Source of the DNA: Mesostigma viride
Taxonomy: Eukaryota; Streptophyta; Mesostigmatophyceae; Mesostigmatales; Mesostigmataceae
Length of the DNA stretch: 64,000 nucleotides
NCBI GenBank assembly: GCA_009746045.1
Contig: RPFO01000253.1
Coordinates: 2,372,888-2,436,887 of the forward strand
Direction of reading: 5' to 3'
Below, one piece after another: positions 1-9,862 of this stretch (the stretch's first letter is position 1; each line of letters starts with the position of its first letter). The notes under the pieces are model-generated. The model did no database searches, had not been told where the DNA came from, and saw only the letters and a list, made by a program, of their open reading frames with translations. The position numbers and the translations under genes are program-made.

Positions 1-222
1 TAAGACCCATGTGAGCATATCATAGCAAGGAGCGTGGGCAAGTAATCTGAACATAGCCAGGGCGTAGCATAGCTGTACTAGGACTAGGCTAAGGCTATGG
101 CTGGTTGTGTACCGTGCGTTGGCGGCACGTGACTAGGTGTGTTGGCACAGCTAGGCAACAATCTAGGCATGGCTGCCTTAGCGGCAGTGACGCCAATGGT
201 TACAAGCTAGGGCTATTCTATT

Positions 223-543
223 CTAGCCCGCTGGGGGCGTCCACATCTTGTGGTTGATCATCAGGTCCCCGCCCCTCCAGTACACCTTGGGCTTCTGGGG
301 GTCCTGCTTATGGCGGAGGTATTCCGGCCACAGGTCGCGTCGCTGCTGTTGCTGAGCGGGGGTGAGGTCGTCATCCAGCGTCCAGGTGAGGTCGTGCAAC
401 CGCTTGCGACGAGAGAGGAACCGCTGCTTATCCTCAGGGGAGGGGAAGGTGAGTAGGACTGGTGGGGGAGCCGCCTTGTCCCGTGAGTGGGGAAGGCGGT
501 GGCTCCAGTCGATGCTCGCCAAATGGCGCAAAAAAAGAAACAT
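223..543 (-). pseudogene. LINE ORF1-like domain fragment
   Basis: About 106 codons resembling the C-terminal nucleic-acid-binding part of LINE ORF1-type proteins: a PPPVLLTF strand, a SPEDKQRFL segment, then LDDDLTPAQQQQRRDLWPEYL and a final strand with HKMW. The same domain order is found at 32166-32690 on the other strand (LDDDLTLAQQQ, RRELWPTYL, then HKPWQPP), so this is a repeated element and not a host gene. No upstream start can be chosen and no intact partner reverse transcriptase is attached. ORF1 products of this kind package element RNA as chaperones; that role is family knowledge. The exact ORF1 subfamily is uncertain. Confidence 0.55.
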
Positions 544-628
544 ATGTTAAAATCAACGGTGCGAATCCTCGTTACCGCTCGGGTAACATTCTCACTCATT
601 TCGCGTCTCCTACGAACCGTATTGTAGT

Positions 629-811
629 GCTCAGTGGGAGGGGATGGAATGGATGGTGTAAGCTATCTAGGTCCTAGTTACAGGGGTGTGGGCACCACGG
701 CGCCCGAATCGCTATGAATGCCATACGCGGTCACATGCGGAGCCCCCACAGACTTGGGGGTGGTCTGCTTCATCACTACTTGCCATCTATCCTTGCGTAC
801 CATCTGCCTCC
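629..811 (-). pseudogene. LINE Y 3'-end fragment (reverse transcriptase C-terminus)
   Basis: On the minus strand this reads the last codons of the LINE Y reverse transcriptase (MVRKDRWQVVMK, then VGAP, then YGIHSDSG) followed by the start of its 3' UTR. The same tail occurs at 5340-5500 (minus) and 46290-46440 (plus). The copy is cut at the codons for WRQ, where it abuts the (TTAA)n tail of another copy. Short 5'-truncated copies are what LINE retrotransposition normally leaves. Confidence 0.7.
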
Positions 812-905
812 ATTAATTAATTAATTAATTAATTAATTAATAGACACGTGACTGCGTCACGTGAGCATAAGTCCTCAGTGGGAGGGGAACATGGGATGGA
901 ATGGA
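812..905 (-). repeat. LINE Y terminal stem-loop and (TTAA)n tail
   Basis: A 29-bp ATTA/TTAA run (812-840) is followed by the palindrome CACGTGACTGCGTCACGTG (845-863; 8-bp arms, 3-base loop) and then the Y 3' UTR (GTCCTCAGTGGGAGGGGA and onward). The same arrangement ends the plus-strand Y copy at 46490-46530. This is therefore the 3' tip of a second, strongly truncated Y copy on the minus strand. Confidence 0.75.
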
Positions 906-2195
906 TTAAATTAATTAAATTAGTCCGGGAATGGGTTTTTGGCATTTAATTTTGACCCCTGAAAATGAAAAAAATCATAACTCATAGGCCACAACTCCAA
1001 ATACCCCCAACCAAGGTGCTAGGAATATTTACACTTCAAGGGCTTTCAGAATATGCAATAATATCATGAGTTTATAAAGTTGTTTGCAAGATATTTAATG
1101 TCAAAGTTGGCCAAAAGATGATCATTTTCAGGTAAGCAAAAGCCCCTTAGTAGCTTACCCCTGCAGGGAGGGTTCTAAAAAATTATTCTGGGGTTGGACA
1201 ATGTCAATAGATAGTGCCACCATGCTTTCCTTGGGTCAGACCGCACGGATAGCCCAACTGACCTACATAATCCGCTCACTTACGTGTGTGGGTTACGCGC
1301 GCGTAAGCAGCCATCCATGAATTGCCACACACTTATGCATTCAATGTATACAGCCACATAGGACTGTCAATTTAAGTGCTGGAAAACAAAGAAGTTGCTA
1401 AACCAGCACCAACGGAATGGCATCCTCCAAAGAAACACCACAAACAAACTGAGCAGATTTGGGGCTAATAGCACTCATACAGCAGGCATGGAAACCTGCT
1501 GCAAGAGGCACTGATACACTCGTGAAACAAGGATGCATAAACGACAGATTCCCATGCAAACGACATGCAAACACGTTGCCGTACCTGGCTCGATCACGAC
1601 CTTTCCGGGTTCTGCTGGCCGGGGCCCTCATATCTCACACGGGCTAATGCTTTCCAGGCATAGGCCGCCATAGCCTGATAATGCATGCATCCACCATGGT
1701 TACCAGGTTGATGTTCTGTGCAAAGATGACCTATAAACGCATCCGAATTCACAGGGACGCTGCTGCGGATGTCCAGTACCAAAACTGGGTGCTCGGGCTG
1801 GCGAAGCCTGCCCGGCCATAAGAAGAAAATCGAAATATGACGTGCCATTACTCATCTGGTACTGGCGACCAAGAAATCAGTAATTCCCTACCTGTATTTT
1901 CCCAATGCTATACATCTGGCCACCCCTGACCTACGAAAATCACGCATCATCATGCATTCTGAGCAACATTCTGAACCGTTACAAGCCGCGAGACGCAAAT
2001 TTCCATGACAACGGCACGCTAGCAGCCATATCTAGTTACGCGCGCGCGCGAGTGAAAATTTCCCGCCAAAGTCACGTGATACTTTCTCAATACACGTTGT
2101 AATTACCAGGCTATGGCGAATATTACCCCCAAACCTATGCATCACCTTCGTCCCTAAGTGTTCCCAGACCCACCGGACAGCTTAAATCCGTCACG
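906..2195. other. No gene recognised
   Basis: AT-rich to mixed sequence with several short open frames on both strands, none over 85 codons. None shows a recognisable domain or splice-supported structure. A CG-alternating run (GCGCGCGCG) lies near 2040-2050. I see nothing to annotate here. Confidence 0.6.
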
Positions 2196-2266
2196 GGTGG
2201 CGCGGCGCTCCTGGAATTAAGCGCCGCGCCACCGGGGATCAAACTGGGCGATATATCGCCCAGTTT
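2196..2266. repeat. Two adjacent perfect inverted repeats
   Basis: A hairpin at 2196-2233 has 14-bp GC-rich arms (GGTGGCGCGGCGCT and its complement) and a 10-base loop. Seven bases later comes a 26-bp perfect palindrome at 2241-2266 centred on GATATATC (half-site AAACTGGGCGATA). The setting is non-coding. They may be the structured end of a transposon, but no second copy is visible in this window. Confidence 0.8.
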
Positions 2267-2399
2267 CCGGACTATGGGTTAAATTATAACATGCCTCTGT
2301 GGGGAGGTCATGTAGCACATATTTCATGATGGATGGGCTGGAGGAAGCCGCGTGATCGAACTATCCTAACTCTAAGCTATCTAGAAAATCCCAACTACA

Positions 2400-2820
2400 C
2401 TACTCATCAAAACGCCTCCTCCGCTTGGGGGGAGGTGGCTTGCCCACAGGGTCGGGCGTGTGCGCCTTGACAATCTTCTTCCACCGCGTCTTGTCCTGCA
2501 TGGCAGTCCAAAGATGGGAGAGAGAGTGGATGCGGTGATCAAACTGGGCTGGGACCACTAGGTCGTCCAGCAACATCTGAACGTAGTTGGTGACAGGTTT
2601 CCCTACCCTTTTGGGAATGTCCTCGGCCGGGGCCAGGCCAGGTCAGAATGTGCCGCCCTGGCTGGCCAAGCCGCTGGGGGCCGGCCAGACCAAGGGTGGT
2701 GTCGACCTGGCTGGTGCGGGCAAGATGTCCTACAAATGCTATCCTACGCTGCCTAATCTCGTCCGAAACACGAGGCACTAATACAATTCGTTCAAGTGGC
2801 CCGCCGGAGCGGCTGTACAA
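2400..2820 (-). pseudogene. LINE W reverse transcriptase C-terminal remnant
   Basis: The minus strand encodes a LINE C-terminal tail: IRQRRIAFVGHLARTSQ, then a segment with QPGRHILTWPGP. A reading-frame shift near 2635 leads into IPKRVGKPVTNYVQMLL and a Lys/Arg-rich end (PPPKRRRRFDE) with a stop at 2400-2402. The (R)xRR-hhGHLARTxQVDT block is shared with LINEs X and Y here, so it is a family signature. A plus-strand copy of the same tail lies at 35055-35281. No polymerase domain remains. Confidence 0.65.
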
Positions 2821-2948
2821 TTTTTCCCAGTGAGCGCGCTGCCAAGTGTACTTGTGGGCAAATTTTTAGGTGCCCCGTCACTTCGAGGTACTAAAAATTA
2901 GGCTACGGTACGAATTCAGCGAATTTCAGCGAATTTTCAGTCGAACCA

Positions 2949-3133
2949 AAGGAAGTGACGCCAACTACCAAAAAGTTTCCGTTACGAATTTTCAGCCCAA
3001 CACTCGCGCAAAATGAAGTGACGGCAACTACCAAAAAGTTTCCGTTACGAATTTTCACTCCCGCACGTTTGCACAAAAGGAAGTGACGGCAACTACCAAA
3101 ACGTTTCCGTTACGAATTTTCAGTCCCACACTT
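2949..3133. repeat. Tandem repeat, about 60-bp unit, three copies
   Basis: Three consecutive copies contain GAAGTGACGGCAACTACC (first copy GACGCCAACTACC) followed by AAAAAGTTTCCGTTACGAATTTTCA. Copies begin near 2950, 3012 and 3080. There is no coding potential. The preceding stretch (2861-2948) has looser matches to the same motif (GAATTTCAGCGAATTTTCAG). Confidence 0.75.
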
Positions 3134-3443
3134 CGCGCAAATTTTAGTAGGGCTGCACGCAAGCTACCTTTCAAAATTTTGCGCTAGTATGGAACGCATT
3201 TCATTCGTCTGGAGGAACGCTGCCCGCCAACTACCCCCGTTCAGAAAGTTCCGCCGAAATTTACTTGAGATTTGAAAATCTGAACGTCCGCGCAAATTTT
3301 AGTAGGGCTGCACGCAAGCTACCTTTCAAAATTTTGCGCAAGTATGGAACGCAATTCATTCGTCCGGAGGAATGCTGCTCGTCAACTGCCCCCGTTCAGA
3401 AAGTTGCGCCGAACTTTACTTGAGATTTGGAAATCTGAACGTG
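3134..3443. repeat. Tandem repeat, 155-bp unit, two copies
   Basis: Two direct copies (3134-3288 and 3289-3443) start CGCGCAAATTTTAGTAGG and end with TTTGxAAATCTGAACGT. They differ by scattered substitutions. They directly follow the 60-bp array, suggesting one complex satellite block. No protein-coding signal. Confidence 0.8.
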
Positions 3444-3652
3444 CGGTTGGAGTTTCGCGGGGAAACCCAAGTTCCCAAGTAATTCACCAATGACGCGCTT
3501 CGAACACTTGTCCGCTAAAACCTAAGCAGCCGCTCCATGAGCGCGGAGCATAGGCATTTCAGGCTATTTCTGGCATACCTGGGTCACCTTAACTGTTATA
3601 TGGAAATAAACTAACACCCATTTCACCGGAAGCAGCCGCTCCGGCTGGCCAC

Positions 3653-5325
3653 TTAAACGAAACTTGATCGGATGCCATGATACAAAGACTCAGATGACGG
3701 ACGCTCGGAAAAACCTACGTTAAGGACCTGTCGAAGCATCCTGTAAACTGTGCCGTCTAGCCTGGCTGCCAGTTTGGGTGTGATTGTCCACGCCTCGGCG
3801 CCATACGTGAGTACCGTGAGGACGAGGACCTTGAAGAGCATGCGCTTGCGGTGCCCGTCCAGGCCCTTCGAGCGCCAGTAGGGTGTGAGCGAACGGAGCT
3901 TGGCCCAGGTAAGGCCGATGCGGGTGTCCACATCGTCGGCGGTGTCAGGAAGCCAGCTCCCCAACAGCCTTGAAGCGGTCGCGGAACGGGACCTCCGTCC
4001 CGTCGAGCAGGCGCGGCAGCGGTGGTTTACTGGAGGCCCCAATCACCATCGCCTCGGTTTTGACACTAATCTCCAGCCCCACCGCCCGCGCCTCCAGGCC
4101 CAGGCAGTCCAGCCAGGTCTGAATGTGCTCGGGGCTCTCGATGAGGGTGGTATAATCCGCATAAATCAGGTCGGCAAGGCGGTAACCAGGTCTAACCCCG
4201 CCGTGCTCTTTCACGTTAAGGATGTCCAAGCCTGGCTCAAACCCCTTAAGAGCAGTAAAGCGCGCACGTGCCCGGCGCATGACGTGATCCACGACAATAA
4301 TGAACAGGTATGGGGACAGGACACAACCTTGCTGCCACATGCACCCCGTGGTGAAGGGGGAATGGTGGAGTGGTGCCTTCCGCAGTCCGCACTACTGCCT
4401 GTGAGCCCTCATACAGTCGGCGAATGGCAGCAATAAACGCAGGTGGTACCCGATCCAGAGCTAGGATGGCCCAAAGAGCCTCCCAGAGAACCGTGTCAAA
4501 GGCCTTGTGATATATAGTCGACAAAATGAAGACCAGCGGCAAACTGTCAGGGGGAAGTCGACGCACCTCCTCCATCAACCGGCGCGCGACAAACACAGCC
4601 ATGACAGTGTTACGACCACGACGGAAACCCATCTGAGACTCACCCAGGTGTGGGTCCAGCGCGGCGCGGAGCCTGTGCAGCATCATGCGCATGAAGACCT
4701 TCAGAGCGGCGCTCTGGAGGCAGACACCCCGGTAGTTGCCGGGGTCAGCAGCAGAGCCATTCTTGTACAGCATGACGCGGATGGCCGTCTGCCGCTCAGC
4801 AGGCGGAGGCTCGTCAGAGAGCAGGACACGGTTGCAGAACGCCAGCAGAAGATCCTTAACCGCCAGATCAGGGGTCTTCAGCAGCTCAGCAGAAAGGTGG
4901 TCGGCACCGACCGCCGCATCGTACCGCAGGCGAGCAAGGGCGCCGTCCAGTTCCTTCAAAGTGAAGGGGGGGACGACGTCATCAGTGGCAAGGCAGCCCT
5001 CCTGCAAGGCGGGGACTTGGTAGTCCGCGGCCGCTCGAGGATCGAGGGGGGCGTTGGCGGTGGCGGGGGTCCGGCGACCCCGAGGCGGGCGGCCGTCTCG
5101 GGGTGGAGCGGCGGGGGGGGGGGCGCGAGCCCCACCGGTCAAGGAAATATTGTGGGCCAACCAGCGGTCAAGGCTGACCGGCGCCGTGCCGTCCCCCGTG
5201 TGCTCCACCGGGGTGCGCTGCCGCCGGCCGCCGAGCCGGTCGAGGTGGTACCACATGTCCTTGCCCTGGTTGCGAGCCTGGCAGGCCTTGGCATCCGCGA
5301 TGCACTGGGCCGCCTCCGCGTCCTG
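3653..5325 (-). pseudogene. LINE reverse transcriptase pseudogene (family V)
   Basis: A non-LTR reverse transcriptase read in three frames along the minus strand. The first frame (5256-4330) holds fingers/palm motifs: NYRGVCLQSAALKVF, then LGESQMGFRRGRNT, then a degraded motif A (STIYHKAFDTVLWEA). A second frame (4340-3950) holds QGCVLSPYLFIIVVDHVM and the catalytic box, here YADYTTLIE instead of the usual YADD. A third frame (4000-3653) holds LLGSWLPD and VLTVLTYGAEAWTIT, the thumb/connection block shared with LINE Y. Two frame changes and loss of one catalytic Asp make it inactive. The element would copy its RNA by target-primed reverse transcription (family knowledge). The 5' end is cut near 5330, where it meets a LINE Y tail. 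Confidence 0.8.
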
Positions 5326-5339
5326 AGCCGAATGGAATG

Positions 5340-6690
5340 GATGGTATAAGCTATCTAGGTCCTAGTTACAGGGGTGTGGGCACCGCGGCCCGAATCGCTA
5401 TGAATGCCATACTTGGTCACACGCGGAGCCCCCACAGGCTTGGTGGGGGTGGTCTCCTTCATCACTACTTGCCATCTATCCTTGCGCACCATCTGCCTCC
5501 ATATTACAGACAAGCCAGGAGGCTGCCCGGGGGTGAGCCCGTCACGTCTAGTGTAGCACATGTCCATGCCGAGTCTATCACGAAAAGTCCACGGGTGGCG
5601 GCCCTGCCGCGCGCGGCCTGGGGCTAGCTCGCCAGGTGAGGACATATCGCCCAGGCTGGGCGGGCTTGGTGCCAGCTAGTCTATCTGAGGTATCTACCTG
5701 ATCTGTGCGGGCCCGAGGTGCCCGGCTAGGCCCAGGCGCCTGTGCCTAATAATGTGGGAAACATAGGGCGGGCAAATCAGCGTACAAATCCTCATTACTA
5801 ATGTGCAAACCAAAGGGGATGTTAAGGGCCTTGCGCAGCATCTTGGTGACGGCGCCGTCGAGTCGTTGCTCCAGCTCCTGCGTCAGTGTCCACGTCTCGG
5901 CGCCGTAGGTCAGGATCGTCAGAATGACGACCTTGAAGAGGTCACGCTTGACGATCCGGGGTAGGGCGGGGTTGCTCCACCAGCGGCGGTGGTCATGGAG
6001 GTGCGCCCACGCCATGCCGATCCGTGTCGTCATGTCGTCCTCGCAGTCGGGAAGCCAACTGCCGAGCAGCTTGAAGCGGCCTGAAGTAGGGTAGTTGACC
6101 ACGGCATCGTCTAAGAGGCGGAGTGTGGGTGGGGGCCCTGCCATGCCGAGGGCCAGGGCCTCCGTTTTGGGGCTGATTTCTAGACCAACCGCCCGAGCCT
6201 CGAGCGCCAGGCAGTCCAGCCAAAGTTGGGCAGACTCCGGCTTCTCGATGAGCGTGATGTCATCGGCATAAATGAGGTCAGCTAGTAAATTCTGCTTGTT
6301 AGTCGGCCCCCCTTCCCCAAGCTCGTTCGTGATCGCTAGGCCAGGGGCACGGCCTGCAATGCTAGCAAAGCGAGCACGTGCCTGGCGCATAACATAATCC
6401 ACTACAATAATAAACAGGTACGGCGACAGGACGCAACCCTGCCAGACGCCGGTCTGCAGTGGGCATGGCGGGGTAATGCCGTGTTGAGTGCGCACCGAAG
6501 TGGTCGACCCCTCATACAGCGTGCGGATGACGGTAATCAGGGGAGTGGGGACGCGAGCGCGAGCACTGAGTACAGCCCATAGAGCGTCCCAGAGGACAGA
6601 ATCAAAAGCCTTGATGAAGTCGACGAAGATCAGGATGGCGGGAAACTCACCAGGTTGCAGGAGAGCGATTTCCTCGAAGAGCGATCTGCC
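5340..6690 (-). pseudogene. LINE Y reverse transcriptase, 5'-truncated, YADD intact
   Basis: The minus strand encodes motif A (FVDFIKAFDSVLWDALW), the GVWQGCVLSPYLFIIVVD block, catalytic YADDITLIE, and the connection segment WTLTQELEQRLDGAVTKML. It then has the family tail (GHLARTDQVDT, WTFRDRLGMDMCY, GLSVIWRQ, MVRKDRWQVVMK). Both catalytic Asp are kept. Compared with the plus-strand copy at 45775-46436, this one has four extra bases near 5770 (after the codons for YADLP), which break the frame and split the tail off. The 5' end stops near 6690, beside another Y fragment, so fingers motifs and any ORF1 are missing. Confidence 0.85.
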
Positions 6691-6934
6691 TCCATGAATG
6701 AATGAATAGACACGTGACTGCGTCACGTGAGCATAAGTCCTCAGTGGGATCTGCCTCCATATTACAGACAAACCAGGAGGCTGCCCGGGTGTGAGCCCGT
6801 CGCGTCTAGTGTAGCACATGTCCATGCCGAGTCTATCACGAAAAGTCCACGGGTGGCGGCCCTGCCGCGCGCGGCCTGGGGCTAGCTCGCCAGGTGAGGA
6901 CAAAACGTCCGGGCTGGCCGGGCGGGCTTGGTGC
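6691..6934 (-). pseudogene. LINE Y 3' fragment with stem-loop, second copy
   Basis: A minus-strand copy of the Y tail (codons for GRARQGRHPWTFRDRLG through GLSVIWRQ, 6932-6750) ends abruptly at WRQ. It is followed on the minus strand by the Y tip stem-loop (6711-6729, CACGTGACTGCGTCACGTG) and a short TTCA repeat instead of TTAA. The coding tail is joined to the tip without the normal MVRKDRW to PVTRT segment. This internal deletion resembles the junction at 811/812. Confidence 0.65.
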
Positions 6935-6939
6935 ACGAC

Positions 6940-9862
6940 TGAATAAGGGCTCCACCAAGGTTTCGAACAAACATTTCAGGTCGCAATACTCTTCTCTATT
7001 AGAGACCTTCTAATTAATTTTCTCAATACTTGTCCAAAAGATCGACCCCGAATGAAAGCCAAACATTCACAACACGTACACTGGATCCATGTAACAACTG
7101 AATTACTTTGGGTTGTTACAGATGCTTGCTGAGTCAACGTTGAACGCCATGGCCGTGTCGGTTAGGTAATTGCTGATGATGTATGTACATGTACTATTGT
7201 GGCAAGTACAGCATGCATCGCATGAACGCGTGCATGCCAGGCCTAATGTGCATGCACACCTACAAATTAAAGCGCTGAGGCGCTTTAATCATACCTCTAT
7301 TAGATCTAGCTGGCGATCTGCATGGCTGGATAATGGCCAGAAGGATCAAGTGCGAATGGGCATGATCTGATTCACTCATGCACGTGGGCCAGGGCGATTA
7401 TACATCAGCAATGGTTGATAAGTACATGTGCATGATTGATATATGTGCTTATTGCAAAAACTTTGCCGCACGTCAATGATGCTTGAATCGCCCCTGCACA
7501 ATTTATCAATCCACTATGCGGCCTCATGTGCCTCAATCTTCACTTGTGCATGGCAAAAAGTACATTTTCTGCTCAATTAAACTGGCCGGCTGGCCCCACG
7601 ACCAGTGGCCTCCAAGACTGTCAAGTCCCCAACAGCCATGGGCCTTTATTTTGAATTGCAACGACATGTGGATTAGCTGATCGAGGCATATTCTTCACTC
7701 CTGTGCCCAAGAGCTGCACAACCTGGGCCAGCCCGCACATGATCCACATTGCTCACATTTTGCGGCCTGCTACCCACCTAGCGAGCAGTCATGTAAACCG
7801 CCCTCATGCCGCCACGTCAACCGTTGTGCAGTGATCCCCATCCCCATCCCTCATGCCTGAGCACACGTTGGTTTGTGCGACAACTACCCAGAGAATAAGG
7901 ACCAGAGCCATGATGACCACCCATGCTGTCGTGCCTGTCCCCTGCGTTGTCTACCAGCGACGTCCCACACAGTCATGCCGTCGTGCACCAGTGTCGCCTT
8001 CCGTTGTCTACGTCGCCTGATGCCGCTGACGCCACACACGGCCCAATGGCCTACAGGCGATCCATCTACAGACTGAGCCCTTGCCTGGCTGGATGGGAAG
8101 GCCCTGGTAAACATTTATTCAACGCAAATGGGCAGACGTGGCGGGTCAGACCCGTGCATGGGCCAGTGGTGCAGGGCACGCCCCCAGTACAGCTGCACTG
8201 CCTTCAACATTGGGCCGAGGCGAACGAAGGCAGATACGGCCCAGTTGACACCTTCATGGTAGAACCATGTCATGTTACTGCTCGCATCCCCACACACCGA
8301 TCTTGTAATGTGCACGGGCATGCGCCATAGGGTACGCCTACTTGCATGCATGCAAGAGCGCATGCGGGCACAAGCGCATGCATGGATGCAAGAGTGCGTG
8401 ACGACAGACAGCTTGCTCTGACATGTGGGCTGACGCACACAGGGCCTTGCCCGGATCCCTGTGAGCCCTGGCAAGCCATCCGGAGAAGACGTCGCGGCGC
8501 CGTGACAAAAAGGGGTAACATGATCTCACCCCGCCGGTGGCCTTGCGAAGGAGTAGAGGGCGATGCAGCGCAGGTCATAGACGCATGCGCACGCTTGCGA
8601 CCCATGTGTATGGTTCCTTCATCACCGCAGCCCCTGCTGGCTCTCTTTTGCTCTCTTTCACCCTACAGTTACCCTTGAGTGATCGCGCCAGCTGTCCAAC
8701 CAGCTCCATGCGCAGCTCTCAAAGACCGGGATGTGGCAGCCTGCATCCTCACCGGGACAAGCCGGCTGCTGGCGCTGGTGGGCACATGGTGGGAGGTCAC
8801 ATTGGTGGGACGGATGGCAGCAAGGTGGCCATGCCTGCACATTGCACCAGGTCACGGGACCAGGTGGCCCATGGCCACGCGGGTGCCAGTACAAAGGCGC
8901 AACAGCTGACTGCCAGTACAAAGGAGCCACAGGCGGTGCAAGCGCCTGGCCAGCTGGGGTGCCAAAGAACCTTACGTTGACCCTCACCAGGAGGGGAAAA
9001 GGTGGGGGCAAGCATTCACCCCCGCCTCTCCCATTCCTCCAATCCTCACGCAGCCAACGTGGGAACCGGCAGGGCCACACAACTCCCAGCCGCAGTGTTG
9101 TCTGGCTTGTGGAAGGAGCCCTACAAGCGAAACAAAGTGCTTTCACCCCGACACCATACCCACGATCCCGCTGCCGTGCCGCCGGTGATCAGGACCCAGC
9201 GACATGCCGTGCCGCACATGGGCGGTGGGTGGGAGGACGAAACTGGCATACAGTTCCCCATGCAGTTGGGCCAACGGTGGCATCTGCACTTGGTGGCGCA
9301 CATTTCTGGCATCTGCACCTGGAAAGCATGAGGCTCGTCTCAATGGTCTCATTGAGGCGGAACCAGCGCAGGCCAGAAATCTGGAGCACATCTCCAGTTC
9401 GACTCCACACACACAAGCAAGTGAAAGCCTGGCGGACCAGAAAAGCTTCTCTTTCCCCTTGGTCTTTCCGCGAGGGGGACAATGTCTTGCAGGGCATGGT
9501 ACATCCCTGCAGGCTGTCGTGAACACGAGACGGAAAAGTCATGATTCATGCCTGGTGAACCAGCCTCATGCTCTCGTGCAGGCCACCATCCACCACAGGC
9601 CAGCGTGGTGGTCGGCGCAAACATGGAGCCTTCAACAAAGAGTCCAACGGGCCTCCAAAGAATACGCCCAGCGGGGCATGCCGTGCCGCGAAACCAACGT
9701 CCACGCGACAAGCACCAATGACCAGCGCCCAACAGAGCCACCATCCGTGGCACTCTTGTCCCACAGGGTCACCCTGGCCCTCTCGTTCGTGCAGGAACGA
9801 CGCTACAGATGCCCCACTGCGCCCTCTGCATGCCTGTGGGAAGAATACAATTCACGACTCGC
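6940..9862. other. No supportable gene
   Basis: About 2.9 kb without a recognised domain. GC-rich stretches (8100-9800) give long overlapping open frames on both strands, up to 263 codons, but these have no family motif and no splice logic. They look like a composition effect. The segment follows the stop of the GT8 gene, so its right part probably includes that gene's 3' UTR. I saw no unambiguous algal-type TGTAA poly(A) signal near the stop. Confidence 0.5.

Noticed and set aside
8731-9522. 263-codon open frame and overlapping frames on both strands
   Set aside because: No domain, start context or splice support; GC-rich sequence keeps several frames open at once.
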